From: Candidatus Omnitrophota bacterium
GTDB taxonomy: Bacteria > Omnitrophota > Gorgyraeia > Aquiviventales > Aquiviventaceae
Length of the DNA: 40,394 nucleotides
NCBI GenBank assembly: GCA_016209275.1
Contig: JACQWM010000061.1
Coordinates: 1 to 40,394 of the forward strand
Direction of reading: 5' to 3'
The notes under the pieces were generated by a model that was not told where the DNA came from, did not search any database, and saw only the letters and a list, made by a program, of their open reading frames with translations. The translations under genes were made by a program, and so were the position numbers. Numbering within the stretch: the first letter of the stretch is position 1; each line of letters opens with the position of its first letter. Positions 1 through 8,418 of the stretch are shown here, piece by piece.

Positions 1-3000
1 GGCGGCACCTGGACCACCTTGGGGGCCGGGGCGGATCTGGTGACGCTGACCAGCGGCTCCGGCACCTACACCTGGAACAACATCCCGGATGCGATCCACG
101 AGAACATCCTGCTGCGGGTGACCGATAACGGCAATGGGAATGTCACCGCCCAATCGGCCCAGTTCCACATCGCGGGCAAGGTGGAGGTGGCGAACATGCC
201 GGCGACTGTTCCGGTGACGCCGAAGACGCAAGCGATCACCTACACGACCACCGGCACGGTGACGTCCATCAAGCTCTACTACTCCTCGGACAACGGCTCC
301 AACTACAGCTTGCTCACGACGCAAGCCCAGACCGCGCCCGGGACCTACAACTGGACGTGGGCCACTATGCCGGATAACGTCACCAACACCGGCAAGATCA
401 AGTCGACCGACGGCAACAGCGAGGCGAACCCGTACGTTGTGCAGACCGTGTCCAACACGTTCGCAATCGTCGGGATCTTCGACCTGACCGCGCCGGAAAG
501 CGGGGCGGTGGTGACGGCTGAAACGCCGTTCCTGGTGCAGTGGGATAAGGGCACGGCTCTGGGGATCGGCAACGCCAAGATCGAATACTCGGTCAACGGC
601 GGCAGCGACTGGGCCGTGATCCAGGAGAGCGAAGGCACGGCCAATGACGGCATCGTGCCCAACTCCGGCAGCTATTCATGGAGCGTGACGCAAACACTCA
701 CGGCGGCGTTGAAGCTGCGGGTGTCAGATCCGAATAACGCGACGACGGTGAATGTGGGCGCTGGCAACAGCGAAGTGCGCGGGTCGCTGACCGTCACCTC
801 CCCGAATCTCGGCACCGAGTCGTGGGACGCCGGCTCGACCTACAGCGTGACGTGGACCAAGAAGGGCGACTGGGCCACCGCCGGCTACACGGTCCAAGTC
901 CTGTACTCCTCAAACGGCGGCTCGACCTACACCGCGATCACCGGGGCCACCGGCATCGCCGCAGCCGCCGGCAGCTACGCGTGGTTCATCAGCGACTCCA
1001 CGGTGACTAGCACCCAAGCGCGCATCCGGCTGCAGGGCGATACGCCCTACACCGTGGTCTTGGATGATTCAAACAACAACTTCACTGTGAAGGGGCAGGT
1101 CGTGCTGACCCAGCCTGACGCGGCCGGCATCACGCTCTTTGTGAACGACGGCTACGAGATCAAGTGGACCAAGTTCGGCAGCGTCGCTACGGTCGATCTG
1201 TACTACTCGATCGATAACGGCTCCACGTATCCGAACCTGATCACCACCGCCGGACCGGTGAGTGCCGCGGCCGGCACCTTCAGCTGGACCGTTCCAGACC
1301 AGATCATGACCAGCCTGCGGGTGAAAGTCGTCGACACCGGCAACTCGTCGGTGTTCGACACCTCGGCTAATGCGTTTACCATCAAGGGGAAGGTGAACCT
1401 GACGTATCCAGACGGCTTCGAGGTCTTCACGGTCAATGACACCGTCGGCATTCTCTGGTCGAAGACCGGCAGCATCGGCAACTTGAAGATCGAGTACAGC
1501 CCGGATGCCGGCACGACCTGGAGCAGCATCACCGCCTCAACTCCCTCGAACTCCGGGGCCTACACCTGGACCATCCCGCCGACGATCACGACCAGCACGA
1601 CGGCGAAGGTTCGGTTGACAACGCTCTTCTCCGACGGGGCGCTGAACATCACCGATCAGTCCGTGAACAACTTCAAGGTGAAGGGCCAGGTCACGGTGAC
1701 GTATCCCAACGCCGGATCCGAAGTCTGGATCGCGCAAGATGTGCCGACCATCCAGTGGCAGACGGTTGGGGCCATTCAGAATGTGGCGATCGACTATTCG
1801 ATCAACAATGGCTCGACGTGGACCACCGCGGTCGGCTCGACCCCGGCGGCCGCCGGCTCCTACAACCTGTGGACCGTGCCGAATAACGCCATCACGAACC
1901 AAGCCAGGATCCGTGTCACCGACACCACCGATCCTGAGGTGACCGATGTGTCGAATAATCCGCACACGATCCGCACGGCCCTCGCACTGACCGATCCCAG
2001 CACCTCCGGCCAAACCGTCGTGGTGGATTCGGTCTTCAACATCAAGTGGACGAAGAAAGGGGACATGGCGACCGTCAAGATCGAGTACTCCACCGACGGC
2101 GGATCGACGTGGAGCGTGTGCCAAGACAGCGTGGGCACCCAGGCCAACGCCTTCGACGCCAGCCAAGGGGCGACGGGCTTTCCCTGGAAAGTGCCTGATG
2201 TGCTCGGCTCGAACACGAAGATCAAGATCACCAACAACGCCGATGCGACCAATGTCTACGCGATCTCTCCAGCCTTTAAGATCATCGGGTCGGTGGCGGT
2301 GACCGCGCCGGTCTCGAGCGACAATTGGAGGGTGTGCAGCACCTACAACATCAAGTTGACCAAGACTGGCTCCTTCGCGCAGGTTCGGATCGACTACACG
2401 ACCGACAATGGCACAACCTACAACTCCATCACGGCCGGCACACCCTCTGGCGGCGGCAACCCTGGCTATCCGTGGAACGTGCCGAATGTGGCCGGTATCG
2501 TCTCCCCGAACGTGAAGATCCGGATCCAGGATGTGGATGAGCCGCTGGCCTTCAGCGTCTCGAACGCCTTCAGCGTCGTGCCGTCATTCACCGTGACCGC
2601 GCCAGCGCTCAATGAGCGGGTGACGGCGAAGCGGCCGTACAGCATCACGTGGAACACCGTCGGCCAGAACGCGACCGTGAATCTCTACTACTCCAAAGAC
2701 GCGTTTGCGAGCGCTGGCATCTCGATTGCCGCCGGCGTGTCGAACACCGGCTCCTACTCGTGGAATACGCCGGATCTGACCGAGCTCTCCACCGGCCCGG
2801 TGACGATCAATGTTCGCGTCGCGTATCCGCTCGATGAGGCCGGCGCCTACGATGATTCAGACGCCTTCAAGATGGTGGCGGGTTTTGCGGTGGTCTCGCC
2901 CAACGGAGCCGCGGATAAATGGGATGTGGGGACGACCCAGCTGATCCGTTGGACCAGCACGACCGCCAATGTCGCCACGGCGACCATTCTCTACTCGACG

Positions 3001-6000
3001 GATCAGGGCTCGACCTTCCCGTACCAGCTGACGACGACCGCGGACAATACCGGCGCGGTTGATGCGGAGCGGACATGGCTGTGGCCATCGGTCGCGGATA
3101 CGATCACCTCGCAGTTCCGCGTCAAGGTCCATGCGACCAACGATCCGCTGGCCTTTGACACATCTGACTTCAACGGCAAGATCAAGGCGTACTTCAAGGT
3201 CTTGACGCCGGATGCCTCAGGCATCGTGCTGAACGCCAACCAGGCCTACAATGTGACCTGGACGTGGAACGGCTCCGTCGCCAATGTGTTCCTCGACTAC
3301 ACGAAGGACAACGGCAGCACGTACGTTCCCATGAACGGTGGTGTGGCTACCGTCAATGACGGACTCTTCGAATGGACCGTGCCGGATGATATTACCACGA
3401 CCCCAACGGTGAAGATCCGCGTCAAAAGCAGTTTGGACCTGGATGCGTATGACTTTTCTGATAACGCGTTTAAGATCCGCGCGGTCTTCTTAGTGACGCG
3501 GCCGAACGGCGGCGAGGGGTATCGGATCGGCCTGAGCGACACGATCCAGTGGACGACGACCGGCAACATCACCTCGGTGAAGCTCATCGCATACTCCACA
3601 CTGGGTTTGAGCGACCCAGGCTTCCCCTACAGCCTGGCCTCGCCGTACACGATTGCTGATCCGCTGTCCAACACCGCCAACGGCAGCACGACGTACACGT
3701 GGAATCCGGTTCCTAACCTGCCGTCGCCCAACGTCATCGTGCGGGTGGTGGACGTGAATGACGCGGCGGTGTACGACGAATCCAACGCGGTCTTCCGCAT
3801 CCAAGGGCAGTTTACGCTTTCCTCTCCAGTCGGGAGCGAAACCTGGGGCGTGGGCAGCACCCAGAACATCACGTGGACCTGGGGCGGGAACATCCCCAAT
3901 GCCAAGATTGAATACTCGACGGACGGGGGCACCACCTACGCTGCGATTCAGGAGAGCGAAGGCACGGCCAATGACGGGATTGTCGCGAACGACGGCTCAT
4001 TCACCTGGACCGTGCCCAACGCGATTTCTGACACGGTGAAAATCCGCATCAGCGATTCGCTGGATAGCACGGTGTTCAACGTGTCGCCAGCGAACTTCAA
4101 GATTCATGGCACCTTCACCGTGGTGGCGCCCAATGGGGCGGAACGGTTGATCACCAATGACCAGCAGTCCATCACCTGGACATCGACCGGCACCATGGCG
4201 AACGCCAAGATCGAATACTCGGTTGATGGCGGGACCACATACGCGGCCATTCAGGAGAGCGAAGGCACGGCCAATGACGGCATCGTCGCCAATGACGGGT
4301 CGTTCATATGGACGATTCCCAACACCCAATCGACGACGGTCATCGTGAAGATTTCGAATCCGCTCGACCTGACCAATGGATTCGATGTCTCGAACGCGAC
4401 CTTGACCATCGATTTGTGGCAGATCACGTTCCATGTCCGCGACTTGCTCAGCAATGCGTACATCACGACCTTGACCGCAACGAGCACAGCCTCTCCGGTA
4501 GGGTACACGTGGTCGCAGCCCGGGTTAGGCAACGGTTCAGCTCCGATTATCAAAGGTTTACAGAACGGCACGTGGACGATCGTGTGGTCTCACAACGCTT
4601 ATGGGGATCAGTCGGTCAACGTCTCAGCCGTTGATCCAGACGGCGCAGGGCCGCTCACCGGCGATCAGTCGATCACGGTCTTCATGGAGACCAAGATCGT
4701 GCACATCTATGAGGCGGTCACGGAGCACTCGTACAACGCGGTGAACAACACGCTGACCCTCGGTGTTTCGCTGCGGCGCGACGGCATTCTCTTAAACGGC
4801 GCCGACTTCTGCGAGGTGAAGATCTTCGACCCGGCCAGCCCTGCCTCGCCGATTGCCGGCGGCACCTTCACCACCAATGGGGCGCCGGATGTCAACGGCT
4901 TCTACAACTACACGTGGAGCGGGACGACCTTAGACCAGGATAAGGTCTACAGCGTGGTGACCAAAGTCCGGCTCGCGTCCACTGGGGCGATCTTCACGAC
5001 GCCGCGAACGCTCAGCATCGCCGTCGAGAAGAAGATTGATACCCCCTTGTCACAGGTCAGAGGGGATGTGGTGGCTGCGGTCAACACCCAGCTGACGACT
5101 CAAACCAACAGCATCAACACCAAGCTGGATACCCAGACGACGAACCTCAACACCAAGCTGGACACGCAGACCGTCCTGATTCAGACGACGCTGAACAACT
5201 TCACCAACGCGGTGTCCAGCTCGATCATCAGCCTGGAGGACGCGGCGGTCCGAAGCCAGGTGGCCACCGAGAATCTCGAGGAAGCCGCCGAAAAGAGCTT
5301 GGCCGCGGCTGATTCACTCGATAAGACCGGCAAAAAGTACGCCGGACGCCTGCTGCTGCCGCCCACCGCGGTGATCGGCGAGCGGCTGATGCTCCGCTAC
5401 CGCGCCGGCGAGAAGCTCTCGCCGAAGATCGACATCTTCCTCGTCGACACCGAGGGCAAGACGGTGAACATCGCCAAGGAAGCCGCGATGACGGAGTCGA
5501 CCAGCAATGCGGGATTGTACGAATATGCCATCGACATCAAGAAAGACAACGGCTTCACCCCGGGCAAGCCGTTCAATGTCTTCGTGCGAGAGCTGACCAC
5601 CGGTAACCTGGAAGCCGGGTCGGTGTTCGTGGAATCAACGACGCTGAGCGCCCTGGAGGGGTTGATCGCGGCGGGCGGCGGGGTCAAGAACATCGCGCAG
5701 GAGACCTTGGACGCGGTGAAGGCGGTTCGAGGCACCTTGGCCACCGGTGGTGATTTCAACAACGCCTTGGAGCTGCTGAAGGTCAAGGTGGATCGCATCC
5801 CGCGGCTCGTGGCTGAGGAAAGCGGCACCGGCAAGATCAAGCGAACGGTCGATGAGGTGGCCGAGACGATCAAGAGCCTGGCCGGCGATCAGGGCTATGA
5901 CTTCAGCCAGCTCGTGAAGAAGGGCATTGAAGAAGCGCCCAGCCTGAAGGATGTCCGCAAGAAAGCGGATGAGATCCAGGGCGCCACCGAAGTGATGCAG

Positions 6001-6063
6001 ATTCTGATGGAGCACAAGCTCGGCGGCATCGATGATCCAGTGGTGCATGTGACGTATCAGTAA
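1..6063 (+). CDS. Giant modular Ig-like repeat surface protein (5' partial)
   Basis: The reading frame is open at the window edge and gives at least 2020 residues, so the true start and any signal peptide lie upstream. About 14 full modules and one partial one, each roughly 90-100 residues, repeat a pattern: a strand such as VTVTYPN, then a W[TK]T.G segment, then IEYS.DGG.TW, then a YTWTVP strand and a final F.I.G strand. This resembles Ser/Thr-rich Kre9/KNH-like or Ig-like beta-sandwich repeats of bacterial surface proteins. From about residue 1465 the repeats give way to two other beta-rich domains. Near residue 1680 there is a helical stretch with 11-residue repeats (NTKLDTQT twice), then another beta domain and a helical C-terminus without an anchor or sorting motif. 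The next gene starts 66 bp downstream on the same strand. Inference: an exported, cell-surface or periplasm-spanning structural or adhesive protein, possibly held by the TM proteins that follow. The modular nature is clear; the function is not. Confidence 0.8.
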   Translation, partial: GGTWTTLGAGADLVTLTSGSGTYTWNNIPDAIHENILLRVTDNGNGNVTAQSAQFHIAGKVEVANMPATVPVTPKTQAITYTTTGTVTSIKLYYSSDNGSNYSLLTTQAQTAPGTYNWTWATMPDNVTNTGKIKSTDGNSEANPYVVQTVSNTFAIVGIFDLTAPESGAVVTAETPFLVQWDKGTALGIGNAKIEYSVNGGSDWAVIQESEGTANDGIVPNSGSYSWSVTQTLTAALKLRVSDPNNATTVNVGAGNSEVRGSLTVTSPNLGTESWDAGSTYSVTWTKKGDWATAGYTVQVLYSSNGGSTYTAITGATGIAAAAGSYAWFISDSTVTSTQARIRLQGDTPYTVVLDDSNNNFTVKGQVVLTQPDAAGITLFVNDGYEIKWTKFGSVATVDLYYSIDNGSTYPNLITTAGPVSAAAGTFSWTVPDQIMTSLRVKVVDTGNSSVFDTSANAFTIKGKVNLTYPDGFEVFTVNDTVGILWSKTGSIGNLKIEYSPDAGTTWSSITASTPSNSGAYTWTIPPTITTSTTAKVRLTTLFSDGALNITDQSVNNFKVKGQVTVTYPNAGSEVWIAQDVPTIQWQTVGAIQNVAIDYSINNGSTWTTAVGSTPAAAGSYNLWTVPNNAITNQARIRVTDTTDPEVTDVSNNPHTIRTALALTDPSTSGQTVVVDSVFNIKWTKKGDMATVKIEYSTDGGSTWSVCQDSVGTQANAFDASQGATGFPWKVPDVLGSNTKIKITNNADATNVYAISPAFKIIGSVAVTAPVSSDNWRVCSTYNIKLTKTGSFAQVRIDYTTDNGTTYNSITAGTPSGGGNPGYPWNVPNVAGIVSPNVKIRIQDVDEPLAFSVSNAFSVVPSFTVTAPALNERVTAKRPYSITWNTVGQNATVNLYYSKDAFASAGISIAAGVSNTGSYSWNTPDLTELSTGPVTINVRVAYPLDEAGAYDDSDAFKMVAGFAVVSPNGAADKWDVGTTQLIRWTSTTANVATATILYSTDQGSTFPYQLTTTADNTGAVDAERTWLWPSVADTITSQFRVKVHATNDPLAFDTSDFNGKIKAYFKVLTPDASGIVLNANQAYNVTWTWNGSVANVFLDYTKDNGSTYVPMNGGVATVNDGLFEWTVPDDITTTPTVKIRVKSSLDLDAYDFSDNAFKIRAVFLVTRPNGGEGYRIGLSDTIQWTTTGNITSVKLIAYSTLGLSDPGFPYSLASPYTIADPLSNTANGSTTYTWNPVPNLPSPNVIVRVVDVNDAAVYDESNAVFRIQGQFTLSSPVGSETWGVGSTQNITWTWGGNIPNAKIEYSTDGGTTYAAIQESEGTANDGIVANDGSFTWTVPNAISDTVKIRISDSLDSTVFNVSPANFKIHGTFTVVAPNGAERLITNDQQSITWTSTGTMANAKIEYSVDGGTTYAAIQESEGTANDGIVANDGSFIWTIPNTQSTTVIVKISNPLDLTNGFDVSNATLTIDLWQITFHVRDLLSNAYITTLTATSTASPVGYTWSQPGLGNGSAPIIKGLQNGTWTIVWSHNAYGDQSVNVSAVDPDGAGPLTGDQSITVFMETKIVHIYEAVTEHSYNAVNNTLTLGVSLRRDGILLNGADFCEVKIFDPASPASPIAGGTFTTNGAPDVNGFYNYTWSGTTLDQDKVYSVVTKVRLASTGAIFTTPRTLSIAVEKKIDTPLSQVRGDVVAAVNTQLTTQTNSINTKLDTQTTNLNTKLDTQTVLIQTTLNNFTNAVSSSIISLEDAAVRSQVATENLEEAAEKSLAAADSLDKTGKKYAGRLLLPPTAVIGERLMLRYRAGEKLSPKIDIFLVDTEGKTVNIAKEAAMTESTSNAGLYEYAIDIKKDNGFTPGKPFNVFVRELTTGNLEAGSVFVESTTLSALEGLIAAGGGVKNIAQETLDAVKAVRGTLATGGDFNNALELLKVKVDRIPRLVAEESGTGKIKRTVDEVAETIKSLAGDQGYDFSQLVKKGIEEAPSLKDVRKKADEIQGATEVMQILMEHKLGGIDDPVVHVTYQ

Positions 6064-6064
6064 C

Positions 6065-6104
6065 GAGTGATTCAGTGATTGGGTGATTGAGTGATTGAGT
6101 GAGT
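6065..6104. repeat. 8-bp tandem micro-repeat array
   Basis: Five consecutive 8-bp units of the type gagtgatt (variants cagtgatt, gggtgatt, gagtgagt) fill the gap between the giant protein gene and the next gene. They end about 25 bp before the next start codon. It is not a hairpin and encodes nothing evident. Confidence 0.85.
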
Positions 6105-6129
6105 CAGCAAAAGAGGGAAGGAGAAGACG

Positions 6130-6948
6130 ATGAGGCGGCAGGGAGTTGCGATGATGGTGGCGGCGGCGCTGGTTGGCGGTATGACGGTTCCGGTATGCGC
6201 GGCGGAGCGCGAGCCGATGACAATGCGCGTGGTGGCCGTCAACCCATCGGCGGAAAAAGCCAAAACGGTTCCGGTGCGCATCGATTTGCCGCAGGAGATC
6301 AAGCCGGGCGACATCATCGACCACGGGGATCTGGAAGTGGAATTTGATACGGAGCGCTCCCTCTACTTCGTCCACAAGGAGGACGTGACCCTCTCGCCGA
6401 AGCAGACCCGCATCTTTGAGGTGGTCGTCAAAGATGTGTGGTTCATTCCGGACACGGACCTGGCCGGCTTGAGAAACCATGCGCAGATTCTCATGAAGCG
6501 GCTGGAGAAAAGCGAGTACCGCGACGCGGCGCTGCAGCTCGGCGGCACCATCGTCTCGCGGCTGGATGACATCCAGAAGATGCAGGATGATGAGTCGGTC
6601 GCCAGGAAGCAGCGGATCGGCGCGTACCGGCGCAACCTGCTGGCCCTCCAGACGATCAAAGAGGACTTGGCCCGGCTCGAGAAGCTGCTGTCCTTTGCAG
6701 GCGGCCCGCCGGTGCCCCAGATGCTCGAGGAATCGCCGTTGAAATCGGACGCGCCGTCCACCACGACGACGTGGCTGGTGATCTTTTTGATCGTGATCTT
6801 CATGGGGCTGCTGGCCGGGCAGTTCTTCTTCACCTGGCAACGGCGGCTCAAGACGGTCTCGGGGTTTTCCAACGAGCCTGAGGCGTTTCCCAACGAGGGG
6901 CCTCCTGAGGATGGGGGAGCCGCTCCGCGGGGAGGACCTGAGCGATAA
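6130..6948 (+). CDS. Exported single-TM protein with periplasmic domain and coiled coil
   Basis: This 272-residue protein belongs to no family I recognise. It has a signal peptide (residues 1 to about 24, ending VCAA), a beta-rich region (about 27-95), and a charged helical region likely to be coiled coil (about 100-195). A Thr-rich linker leads to one strong TM helix (about 214-236), followed by RR residues and a Pro/Gly/Glu-rich tail of about 36 residues. Signal peptide plus stop-transfer predicts a periplasmic body and a cytoplasmic tail. An aggaag-type ribosome-binding site lies about 8 bases before the ATG. It sits between the giant surface protein and the F1-like ATPase genes and overlaps the next small gene. 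Inference: a linker between surface protein and cytoplasmic motor, or a partner of the giant protein. Topology is well supported; the role is a guess. Confidence 0.75.
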   Translation: MRRQGVAMMVAAALVGGMTVPVCAAEREPMTMRVVAVNPSAEKAKTVPVRIDLPQEIKPGDIIDHGDLEVEFDTERSLYFVHKEDVTLSPKQTRIFEVVVKDVWFIPDTDLAGLRNHAQILMKRLEKSEYRDAALQLGGTIVSRLDDIQKMQDDESVARKQRIGAYRRNLLALQTIKEDLARLEKLLSFAGGPPVPQMLEESPLKSDAPSTTTTWLVIFLIVIFMGLLAGQFFFTWQRRLKTVSGFSNEPEAFPNEGPPEDGGAAPRGGPER

Positions 6949-7066
6949 CGAAGAGCCGCTAACGCCGTACGTTGCGCCCAAGCCACAGAGGGAACAGCTG
7001 AGCGTTCTGTTCGCCCTGTGGTTTTGTGCTGTTTGGCTTTTGTTGGGAGTAAAGGAAAGTATCTGA
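6911..7066 (+). CDS. Small single-TM protein (51 aa) in the F1-like ATPase operon
   Basis: A 51-codon frame begins inside the end of the preceding gene (38-bp overlap, different frame) and stops 5 bp before the epsilon subunit start. It reads as an acidic, Pro-rich hydrophilic N-terminus (MGEPLRGEDLSDNEEP) followed by one hydrophobic helix (LSVLFALWFCAVWLLLGV) and a short KES tail. A gaggg element lies about 10 bases before the ATG. Small membrane proteins (AtpI, AtpQ/AtpR) occur at the head of many ATP synthase operons, but this one has a single TM and no sequence match I can name. Its exact fit between neighbours and a coherent TM segment argue that it is real; its short length keeps confidence moderate. 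Confidence 0.55.
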   Translation: MGEPLRGEDLSDNEEPLTPYVAPKPQREQLSVLFALWFCAVWLLLGVKESI

Positions 7067-7071
7067 ATCAG

Positions 7072-7323
7072 ATGGCGACGAGAGCGATACCGAAAGTGGA
7101 AGTGCTGGTGACGAGTCCGGCGAAGGTGCTGTATCGCGGCACGGCGCAGAGCGTCGTGTTCCCAGGCGAGCAGGGGACCTTTGAGGTGCTGCCGCTGCAT
7201 CGGCCGCTCGTGAGCCGCCTGATCTCCGGCGCGCTCACCATCGATGGACGCGAGCTGGCGATTCGACGAGGGATTGTCCGTGTGGCGGATGATGTCGTCA
7301 CCGCAGTGGTAGAACTACCATGA
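7072..7323 (+). CDS. atpC: F1-type ATPase epsilon subunit, N-terminal domain only
   Basis: The 83-residue product matches the beta-sandwich domain of the epsilon subunit: V.VTSPAKVLYRG, VVFPGEQGTFEVLPLHRPLV, a G-LTI strand and a final IRRGIVRVADDVV. It ends there and lacks the C-terminal helical hairpin present in usual epsilon subunits of about 130-140 residues. That hairpin inhibits ATP hydrolysis in many bacteria, so its absence fits an enzyme that is free to hydrolyse ATP (inference). The start at 7072 is preferred over 7018 because aaaggaaag lies upstream of it, the domain begins there, and the region before it encodes the small TM protein in another frame. Epsilon normally comes last, after beta; here it is first. 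Confidence 0.85.
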   Translation: MATRAIPKVEVLVTSPAKVLYRGTAQSVVFPGEQGTFEVLPLHRPLVSRLISGALTIDGRELAIRRGIVRVADDVVTAVVELP

Positions 7324-7324
7324 A

Positions 7325-7355
7325 AGCTATCAGCTATCAGCTATCAGCTATCAGC
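7325..7355. repeat. 7-bp tandem micro-repeat (agctatc x4.4)
   Basis: Four perfect copies of agctatc plus a partial one fill the junction between the epsilon and c-like genes. The array ends directly before the ggagaaag ribosome-binding site of the c-like gene. Confidence 0.95.
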
Positions 7356-7363
7356 GGAGAAAG

Positions 7364-7681
7364 ATGATGAAGGATCAGTGGGCGGTGCCGGTGGCGATTG
7401 GGACGACCATGGCGATCGTCGGGATCATGGTCATCATCGCCGCGGCCTGGAAGCTGTCGGTCAGCCGCAACGTGGCCCTGACGGTGATCTTCATGATGTC
7501 CATTGTCGGGCCGTCGCTGGTGTTCGCGGCCAACGCGTTCTCGAGCATTGAAGCGCTGGGGCGCAATCCCTCAGCGGCTCCGAAGATCATGACGGCGATG
7601 GTGATCAATTTGTTTTTTTCGGCCGGTGTGACCATTGTGGCGTTTCTGGTGGTCTGGCAGCTCTACGCGGCGCGAGGATGA
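7364..7681 (+). CDS. F0 c-subunit-like membrane protein lacking the ion-binding carboxylate
   Basis: The 105-residue product has three predicted TM helices (about 9-29, 38-59, 75-101), against two helices and 70-90 residues in usual c subunits. The c-subunit signature is the polar loop ALGRNPSAAPKI between helices 2 and 3, followed by a TAM-I segment as in genuine c subunits. Counting without gaps from Arg67 of that loop, the site of the essential Asp/Glu is Ala87; a one-residue shift gives Ser86. No Asp or Glu occurs in any TM helix; the only acidic residues are Asp4 and Glu63, outside the membrane. The Gly-rich GxGxG packing motif of the first c helix is also missing. It probably forms or replaces the membrane ring for the gamma stalk but cannot carry ions in the known way. 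ATG 7364 is used; 7367 is an alternative with better spacing from the ribosome-binding site. Confidence 0.75.
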   Translation: MMKDQWAVPVAIGTTMAIVGIMVIIAAAWKLSVSRNVALTVIFMMSIVGPSLVFAANAFSSIEALGRNPSAAPKIMTAMVINLFFSAGVTIVAFLVVWQLYAARG

Positions 7682-7689
7682 GGCGATAA

Positions 7690-8418
7690 ATGTCGTTTCT
7701 TCCGATGGTGGTCATTGTCCTGGTGTGTTTTATCGGCGGGGTCATCGTCCTGCAGATGCTCTTTGGCCGCCAGGTCACCCACGCCACCGCCCAGCTGCAA
7801 GCTCTCAACGCCGAATACACGCGGCGCCAGGAGGAGCTGAAAGAGCGGGTCAAGGAAGCCGAGCGGCAATACGACGAGCTCATGGCGAAGGCGCGGACCG
7901 AAGCCGAGCAGATGGTGCTGCACGCCAAGCAAGAAGCCGAATCCACGAAAGCGCGGACGGTCGAAGAGGCGCGCGCGGAGAGTGACCGGATCATCCACAT
8001 GGCGATGACCAGCCGCGACGCCATTCGCAAAGAAATCGAGCAAGACATGGAGCGCCGCACCATCGACCGCGCCTGCGAGATGATCCGAGCCGCACTCCCG
8101 GCGGTGTTCCGACGGCAGATTCAATCTCACTGGCTTGAGGAACTGCTCGCCGACGGGCGAGGCACGCTCGATGGATTGAAAACGGACGAAGCGGTGCAGG
8201 AAGCCCGGATCGCCTCAGCGTTTCCCCTGTCGGCGGAGCAGCGACGGTTGATTCAGGACCACCTGAAGAAGCTCTTCGGGCGGGACGTGACACTCACCGA
8301 AGTCGTGGATGAGACGCTGGTGGCGGGGTTGACGCTGACGGTGGGTAGCCGGGTGCTTGATGGCACGCTGGCGTCAAAGATCCAACACGAGGCTCGTCGA
8401 GCCCAGCAGGCGATCTGA
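7690..8418 (+). CDS. F-type ATPase b-delta fusion (peripheral stalk)
   Basis: This 242-residue protein begins with one TM helix (about 4-24), followed by a long charged coiled coil (about 28-130) typical of the b subunit. A second part (about 150-240) ends VAGLTLTVGSRVLDGTLASK, matching the C-terminal signature of the delta subunit (GGL-I-IGD-VIDGS--GKL). Fused b-delta proteins are known in some bacteria, notably actinobacteria. The product would be the stator linking the membrane to the top of the alpha3-beta3 ring. Its stop codon overlaps the alpha start (TGATG), implying coupled translation. A peripheral stalk without any visible a subunit to bind is odd. Confidence 0.85.
   Translation: MSFLPMVVIVLVCFIGGVIVLQMLFGRQVTHATAQLQALNAEYTRRQEELKERVKEAERQYDELMAKARTEAEQMVLHAKQEAESTKARTVEEARAESDRIIHMAMTSRDAIRKEIEQDMERRTIDRACEMIRAALPAVFRRQIQSHWLEELLADGRGTLDGLKTDEAVQEARIASAFPLSAEQRRLIQDHLKKLFGRDVTLTEVVDETLVAGLTLTVGSRVLDGTLASKIQHEARRAQQAI

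Noticed and set aside
5635-7200. 521-residue open frame on the minus strand across the end of the giant gene and the linker gene
   Set aside because: Antisense shadow of high-GC coding sequence: Arg/His/Gln-rich, no domain, and it runs through the gtgatt repeats (giving NHSITQSLNHS).
7325-7355. Possible CRISPR-like or direct-repeat array
   Set aside because: Units are 7 bp with no spacers; none of the repeats in the window has CRISPR geometry.
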